NCBI GenBank assembly: GCA_900466475.1
Contig: UBMI01000015.1
Span: 124,001 to 188,000 of the forward strand
Direction of reading: 5' to 3'
Origin: Hyphomicrobiales bacterium
GTDB lineage: Bacteria > Pseudomonadota > Alphaproteobacteria > Rhizobiales > Rhizobiaceae
Length of the DNA stretch: 64,000 bases
This document shows positions 59,933 to 64,000 of the stretch, one piece after another. The notes below the pieces were generated by a model. The model did not search any database. It saw only the letters and a list, made by a program, of their open reading frames with translations, and was not told the origin of the DNA. The position numbers and the translations under genes were made by a program. Within the stretch, counting starts at the first letter, position 1; the number at the start of each line of letters is the position of its first letter.

Positions 59933-60767
59933 GATCATAGGTGGCCTTGGGACGAGCCACGTCCCATCGATCGCCGCCGCGCTGGACAAGGGTCTGCGCG
60001 ACACGCCGGACTGGAAGCCCTTCTTCGATGGTTACGAAGCCGGCAAGCAATGGATGCGTGAGGCAAAACCCGATATCGCGGTCGTGATCTTCAACGACCA
60101 CGGCAACAGCTTCTTCCTCGACCGCGTGCCGACTTTCGCAGTGGGCGTAGCGGAAACCTATCAGCCAGTCGACGAAGGCTGGGGGCCACGCCCCATTCCC
60201 GCCTTCGACGGTGCTGCCGATTTCTCCTGGCATTTTGTCGACAGGCTGGTCGAGCGCCATTTCGATCCGCTGGTCTGCCGCGAGATCGAGGTCGATCACG
60301 GCTTGCAGGTGCCTATGGAACTGTTCTTCGGCCGGCCGGAGCGCTGGCCGGTCAAGGTTCTGCCGATCTGGGTGAACACCATCCAGTATCCGATCCCCAC
60401 ACCGCAGCGCTGCTGGGAGATGGGCAAGGTGCTGCGCGAGGCAATCGAAAGCTGGCCCGGCGATGAGCGTGTTGTCATTCTCGGCACCGGCGGCCTGTCG
60501 CATCAGCTGCAGGGCGCGCGTGCCGGCTTCATAAACCAGGCGGCCGACCGCGCCTGGCTTGACGGTATCGCCGCCAACCCGGAACCTTACCGCGCCATGA
60601 GCCGCGAGGATTACGTCGAGCAATTCGGTTCCGAAGGCGCCGAACTCATCATGTGGCTGGTCATGCGCGCCGCCATGAACGAGCAGGTCAATCTCATCCA
60701 CAAGCACTATCACGCGCCGGCCTCCATGACCGGTGCCGGCATGGTCGTGCTGGAAAACGCCGCCTGA
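59925..60767 (+). CDS. ligB: Extradiol ring-cleavage dioxygenase large (beta) subunit, LigB-like
   Basis: A 280-residue class III extradiol dioxygenase. The iron ligands of LigB (two histidines and a glutamate) are matched by H12 in GGLGTSHVP, H59 in IFNDHGNSF and probably E240 in GSEGAELIMWLVMRAAM. The acid/base histidine is H193 in GTGGLSHQLQG. The enzyme opens protocatechuate-type rings at the 4,5 bond; gallate or 3-O-methylgallate are also used by family members. It pairs with the preceding LigA-like subunit. The next gene starts at its stop codon. Confidence 0.9.
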   Translation: MARIIGGLGTSHVPSIAAALDKGLRDTPDWKPFFDGYEAGKQWMREAKPDIAVVIFNDHGNSFFLDRVPTFAVGVAETYQPVDEGWGPRPIPAFDGAADFSWHFVDRLVERHFDPLVCREIEVDHGLQVPMELFFGRPERWPVKVLPIWVNTIQYPIPTPQRCWEMGKVLREAIESWPGDERVVILGTGGLSHQLQGARAGFINQAADRAWLDGIAANPEPYRAMSREDYVEQFGSEGAELIMWLVMRAAMNEQVNLIHKHYHAPASMTGAGMVVLENAA

Positions 60768-61093
60768 TGCCGGTCTTTTTCCTCATGCGCTGCCTGCATC
60801 ATCAAGGGCAGGATACTGCCCGCGATCTGCAGCGCGCGGCCCATCGCGCCTGGGTCCAATCCGGCGGCGAAGGCCTCGCGACAGTGCTGATCGGCTCTGC
60901 CTTGCACGATGACGGTGGAGTCTCTATCGGCAATTTCGGGATACTGGAGACGGCAGGTCTTGCCGAAGCAAAAGCCTTTGCTGAAGGCGACCCTTTCAAC
61001 AAGGCAGGCATTGTGGCAAAGATCGAACTTACGCCATTGCCGGCGACATTCCAGGCCGGGCGCATCAGCGATCCGATGACACCAAGGACATAG
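60767..61093 (+). CDS. YciI-like small protein
   Basis: A 108-residue protein of the YCII-related family: MPVFFLMRCLHHQGQDTARDLQRAAHRAWVQSG at the start, then LIGSALHDDGGVSIGNFGILETAGLAEAKAFAEGDPFNKAGI, which includes the DPF motif of the family. These small dimeric proteins are ferredoxin-like; some act in degradation of aromatic ring-cleavage products. It overlaps the LigB-like stop by one base, so it belongs to the operon. Confidence 0.78.
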   Translation: MPVFFLMRCLHHQGQDTARDLQRAAHRAWVQSGGEGLATVLIGSALHDDGGVSIGNFGILETAGLAEAKAFAEGDPFNKAGIVAKIELTPLPATFQAGRISDPMTPRT

Positions 61094-61138
61094 AATTCGA
61101 GTTCCGCACCAGCGGAGGGGGTGCCCCGGAGAGGGGCA

Positions 61139-61217
61139 GATGAGGGGGCTGGCAAAGCAAGGTAGGGAACGATCGAAACGAGAGTGACGGTCGCTTGTGC
61201 GCTAAGGCCCCCTCATC
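61139..61217. repeat. Imperfect rhizobial intergenic element with long spaced arms
   Basis: GATGAGGGGGC (61139-61149) is matched by GCCCCCTCATC (61207-61217), separated by 57 bases. GGGGCAGATGAGGGGG and its complement resemble sequences scattered in many copies through rhizobial intergenic regions. It lies between the convergent YciI-like and dehydrogenase genes and may end both transcripts. Confidence 0.55.
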
Positions 61218-61244
61218 CGCGCTATGCGGTCCCGAACCGATTGC

Positions 61245-62111
61245 TCACCCCTTCTGGGGCTTCCGCCGCAATTCCAGCACACGTCCGACAGTTTCTTCCA
61301 GCCCGCCAGTCTGCCCGAGACCGCACGCTCCCATGCGTTCCTGCACCTCGGCAATCTCCATCGCCAACCCGCCACGAAGCCCAAGCGCATCGAGCGTCGC
61401 GGCGCTTTCGCGCATCTCTGCCGCCCGCCGCCGCCCATGTCGCGTCGTGCGCTCCATCTGATATTCGGCAAATTGCGGCCAGTTGAGGCCAGGGAAAGAA
61501 CCGGAAAGGGATGAAAGGATTTCTTCGTAGCAACCTGACGCCTTCGCCGCGAGCAAGGCCTCGACTGTGATCGCCTCCAATCCCTTGACGAATAGCGAGC
61601 GCACCATCTTGATTGCTGTCGCAGCACCAGCTGCCGGCCCCGCAATCTCGGCAGAAAACCCAAGTGCCAAAAGCTCCGGCAGCAACCTCTCAGCAGGAGC
61701 ACCGGCAAGTAAAACGGGCGTCTGGTGTTTGCGCGGATGGACCGGCGCCATGACAGCCATGTCGAGATAGTCGCAGCCTGCGGCTTCCACAGCGGCTGCC
61801 GTCTCCCGCTTTCGGCCTGGTGAAACGGAATTGATATCAATCATCACCTGCCCCTGCCGCAGATGTGGCAGGAGCGGTTCGACGGCAAGCAGGCTCTGGT
61901 CGGCGGTCACAGCGCTGAACACCCAATCCGCTTCCGAAAGTCCCGCGATGCCCTCGGAAATCTCGGCGCCACGGGCGCGCAACGCCTCGCGTATAGCTTC
62001 GCCCCCTGACGCGAGCAGGATATCATAAGCGATGAAACTCAGACCCGGCCGGCTCAACCCCTCATGAAGCGCTCTTGCTGCTTCGCCATAGCCCAGAAAC
62101 CCGATCCTCAT
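61245..62111 (-). CDS. NAD(P)-binding beta-hydroxyacid dehydrogenase-like protein (DUF1932 type)
   Basis: A 288-residue protein. The N-terminal Rossmann motif is MRIGFLGYGEAARALHEGLS, and the substrate-domain pattern is YLDMAVMAPVHPRKHQTPVLLAG. The lysine in GAATAIKMVRSLFVKGLEAITVEAL corresponds to the catalytic lysine of the family. The helical C-terminal part (about 170-280) is of the DUF1932 type. It lies 51 bases downstream of the tautomerase gene on the same strand. It may reduce or oxidise an intermediate of the aromatic pathway; a precise role is not clear. Confidence 0.75.
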   Translation of the reverse strand: MRIGFLGYGEAARALHEGLSRPGLSFIAYDILLASGGEAIREALRARGAEISEGIAGLSEADWVFSAVTADQSLLAVEPLLPHLRQGQVMIDINSVSPGRKRETAAAVEAAGCDYLDMAVMAPVHPRKHQTPVLLAGAPAERLLPELLALGFSAEIAGPAAGAATAIKMVRSLFVKGLEAITVEALLAAKASGCYEEILSSLSGSFPGLNWPQFAEYQMERTTRHGRRRAAEMRESAATLDALGLRGGLAMEIAEVQERMGACGLGQTGGLEETVGRVLELRRKPQKG

Positions 62112-62162
62112 CTCAGTCTCCTATTTTGCGAAGGACCACGCCGCGACGAGACGCTGCCGCAA

Positions 62163-63221
62163 TCACGCAAAGACAAATCCGTCGAAAAGCTTGCGGGCGG
62201 TGCGCAACACTGCAGCATTGGTCACGGCGCCGCTCCTGACCGTCGCGATCACGCTCATTTCTCCGGTCGGATGCTCGACCGAGATCAGTTTCTCGTCGCC
62301 ATCAGGCACGACCGCCAGTTGCGCCGCCGGCCCTTCCGGCAGAAGGCAGGCTGTCGCAAGGCTGACGGCACCGAGCACGCCGATCGCATCATGGCAGCGA
62401 TGCGGAATGAAGGTGCGCGTCGAGATCGCGCCCCCGGCCCTTGCGGGCGACACCATCGTCATCTTCGGCACCGATTTCTTCGCGACATCACCGAGATTCA
62501 TCATCGGCCCCGCCCGTAGCCGGATCGCCTCCAGCTTCGATTTGAGGTCTCCATCGGCTTCGAGCACGCCAGGCGTTTCTGTCCCGTCAATACCGAGATC
62601 ACTGGCCAGCATGACGACGCAGGGCATGCCGTTGTCGATCAACGTGCATTCGATGCCCTCGATAACGTCAACGACACGGCCGGTGGGCAGCAGGGCTCCG
62701 CAGCTCGAACCCGCCGTATCCGCAAAGGTGATCGGCACCGCCGCGGCCGTGCCTGGCACGCCATCGATGCGCGCATCCCCCGCATAGGTCACCCGCCGAT
62801 CCGGCGTGGCAATCTTCGCGGTGGCGATCTGTCCGGTGTTTTCCATGAAGATACGCACTTCGGTCTGCCCGTCTTCGGCCTCGATCAGACCGCGCTCGAT
62901 GGCAAAGGGTCCGACACCGGCAAGGATGTTGCCGCAGTTCTGCGCATCGGTGACGATGGGCTCATCAACAAAGACCTGCAGGAAGAGATAGTCGATATCG
63001 ACGCCGGGCCGCTCGGATCGCTTGACGACCGCGATCTTTGAGGTCAGCGGATCGGCTCCGCCCATGCCGTCGATCTGCCGCGGATCGGGCGAGCCCATGA
63101 CCCGCAGCAGAAATCCGTCACGATCCTCAGGCAGATCTTCCGCCAGGAAATAGCCGCCCTTGGAGGTTCCACCGCGCATCCACATGCAGCGCACGCCTTC
63201 CCCAGCGCTGGGCCTAGACAT
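62163..63221 (-). CDS. 4-oxalomesaconate tautomerase-like PrpF-family protein
   Basis: A 352-residue member of the PrpF/GalD family. It begins VRCMWMRGGTSKGGYFLAEDLP, contains DGMGGADPLTSKIAVV and DAQNCGNILAGVGPFAIERGL (the latter with the family cysteine), and ends RTARKLFDGFVF. GalD interconverts the keto and enol forms of 4-oxalomesaconate in gallate breakdown. It overlaps the aldolase gene upstream by 8 bases. The context with the aldolase favours GalD over methylaconitate isomerase (PrpF). Confidence 0.85.
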   Translation of the reverse strand: MSRPSAGEGVRCMWMRGGTSKGGYFLAEDLPEDRDGFLLRVMGSPDPRQIDGMGGADPLTSKIAVVKRSERPGVDIDYLFLQVFVDEPIVTDAQNCGNILAGVGPFAIERGLIEAEDGQTEVRIFMENTGQIATAKIATPDRRVTYAGDARIDGVPGTAAAVPITFADTAGSSCGALLPTGRVVDVIEGIECTLIDNGMPCVVMLASDLGIDGTETPGVLEADGDLKSKLEAIRLRAGPMMNLGDVAKKSVPKMTMVSPARAGGAISTRTFIPHRCHDAIGVLGAVSLATACLLPEGPAAQLAVVPDGDEKLISVEHPTGEMSVIATVRSGAVTNAAVLRTARKLFDGFVFA

Positions 63222-63885
63222 ATTTCAGCCCCTTCTCCGCCAGCCGTTCGCGCATCCTGTAGATATCGAGCCCGAGCTCGCCTGCGGCCAGCCGCCGGCG
63301 CTTCTCCTCTTCCGCCGCGAGCCGCTGTTCCGCCTTGTCGGCAATGTCGGCCGCCTCCTCCCGCCGCACCACGCAGACGCCGTCATCGTCGGCGACGATC
63401 ACATCGCCCGGATTGACGAGCGCTCCGGCACAGACGACGGGTACATTGACCGAGCCCAGCGTCTCCTTGACGGTGCCCTGCGCAAAGATCGCCTTCGACC
63501 AGACCGGAAAATTCATTGCCGTGAGATCCGCGACGTCACGCACCCCGGCGTCGATGATGAGCCCGCGGCAGCCTCGCGCCATGGCCGAGGTCGCCAGGAG
63601 ATCGCCGAAATAGCCGTCCTCGCAGGGGCTGGTCGGCGCAAGTAGCAGGAGATCGCCTGCTCTGATCTGCTCGACCGCCACATGCAGCATCCAGTTGTCG
63701 CCGGGAGGAGCGGAAATGGTCACCGCGCTCGCGGCAATCCTCGCGCCCGGATAGATCGGTCGCATGTAGCTTGCGAGCAGGCCCTTGCGGCCCTGCGCCT
63801 CGTGAACCGTCGCCACGCCGCAGGCAGCGAGGCGATCGATGACGGATTGTTCCGCCCGCTGAATGTTCTGAACGACGACACCCAT
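63214..63885 (-). CDS. ligK: 4-carboxy-4-hydroxy-2-oxoadipate aldolase/oxaloacetate decarboxylase-like (RraA fold)
   Basis: A 223-residue protein of the RraA-like HMG/CHA aldolase family. The core GYFGDLLATSAMARGCRGLIIDAGVRDVADLTAMNFPVW carries the metal- and substrate-binding D and R of the family. The enzyme splits 4-carboxy-4-hydroxy-2-oxoadipate to pyruvate and oxaloacetate, the last step of protocatechuate 4,5-cleavage and gallate pathways. Its ATG overlaps the stop of the partial gene to the right. Confidence 0.86.
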   Translation of the reverse strand: MGVVVQNIQRAEQSVIDRLAACGVATVHEAQGRKGLLASYMRPIYPGARIAASAVTISAPPGDNWMLHVAVEQIRAGDLLLLAPTSPCEDGYFGDLLATSAMARGCRGLIIDAGVRDVADLTAMNFPVWSKAIFAQGTVKETLGSVNVPVVCAGALVNPGDVIVADDDGVCVVRREEAADIADKAEQRLAAEEEKRRRLAAGELGLDIYRMRERLAEKGLKYV

Positions 63886-64000
63886 CAGAGCTCGTCCACC
63901 GTTCGCGGAAAGACAGACTGGAAGCCTTCCGCGTGCGTCGCCTTGCGACCGCCCGACTGGCCGCCGGAATTGCGCATGAAATGGTTGCCGCGGTTTTCGG
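63885..64000 (-). CDS. C-terminal end of a catabolic gene, possibly PIG-L-type 4-oxalomesaconate hydratase (partial)
   Basis: The frame is open to the right edge and ends with TGA overlapping the aldolase ATG (TGATG). The 38 visible codons give ENRGNHFMRNSGGQ and, further on, AEGFQSVFPRTVDEL. This resembles the tail of PIG-L-type hydrolases such as the hydratase GalB. That assignment rests on a short tail and on the neighbourhood and is therefore weak; that it is a real gene of the same operon is well supported by the coupled stop/start. Confidence 0.55.
   Translation of the reverse strand, partial: ENRGNHFMRNSGGQSGGRKATHAEGFQSVFPRTVDEL

Overview
The window reads as a piece of a Rhizobium-type alphaproteobacterial genome. 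The evidence is high GC, dense ABC importer operons each with its own LacI, GntR or LysR regulator, a FixJ-type response regulator, and intergenic palindromes of the kind common in Rhizobiaceae. There are no rRNA or tRNA genes, IS elements, phage genes or CRISPR arrays. Apart from a polyphosphate kinase 2 gene and an atypical MurA paralogue, almost everything is uptake, catabolism or regulation. That suits an accessory replicon (megaplasmid or chromid) or a catabolic stretch of chromosome; this is inference.

Layout. (1) 1-6995 (+): the end of an oligosaccharide/peptide-type ABC importer (DppB end, DppC, fused DppD-DppF), a hydroxypyruvate isomerase-like protein, a tartronate semialdehyde reductase-like protein and a GH42 beta-galactosidase. 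(2) 7088-19876: a second peptide-type importer (-), a polar amino acid importer with an aspartylglucosaminidase-like hydrolase (+), a LacI regulator (-), an M24-fold protein that seems to lack metal ligands (+) and a cupin (+). A perfect TGAAACCGGTTTCA palindrome between the two importers and a degenerate copy beside lacI suggest one regulon. (3) 33362 down to 19886 (-): an apparent 11-gene run with an aldo/keto reductase, Fae homologue, GabD-like dehydrogenase, LysR regulator, third peptide-type importer, aldehyde dehydrogenase, enolase-superfamily protein and GMC oxidoreductase. (4) 33470-36838 (-): an ABC-2/HlyD export system without its ATPase. (5) 36839-41231 (+): a probable structured small RNA, a sensor kinase with a FixJ-type regulator, a lone receiver, an unknown small protein and a LuxR-type regulator. 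(6) 41477-48984: a GntR regulator and ACT protein, mannonate dehydratase with a second GntR regulator, and a divergent PotABCD-type importer. (7) 49068-49976 (-): PPK2. (8) 50288-64000: a Liv-type importer, the MurA paralogue, a LigM-like tetrahydrofolate-dependent O-demethylase, a GntR regulator, and genes for extradiol cleavage of protocatechuate/gallate-type rings (LigA/LigB-like, tautomerase, aldolase, probably a hydratase running off the right edge).

The two most coherent systems are the LacI-linked double importer with amide/peptide hydrolases, and the aromatic methyl-ether cluster, where the same box (AATGTATACATT and variants) lies at the promoters of the importer, the demethylase, the dioxygenase operon and the GntR gene. 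Functions come from reading motifs and gene order; no database search was run.
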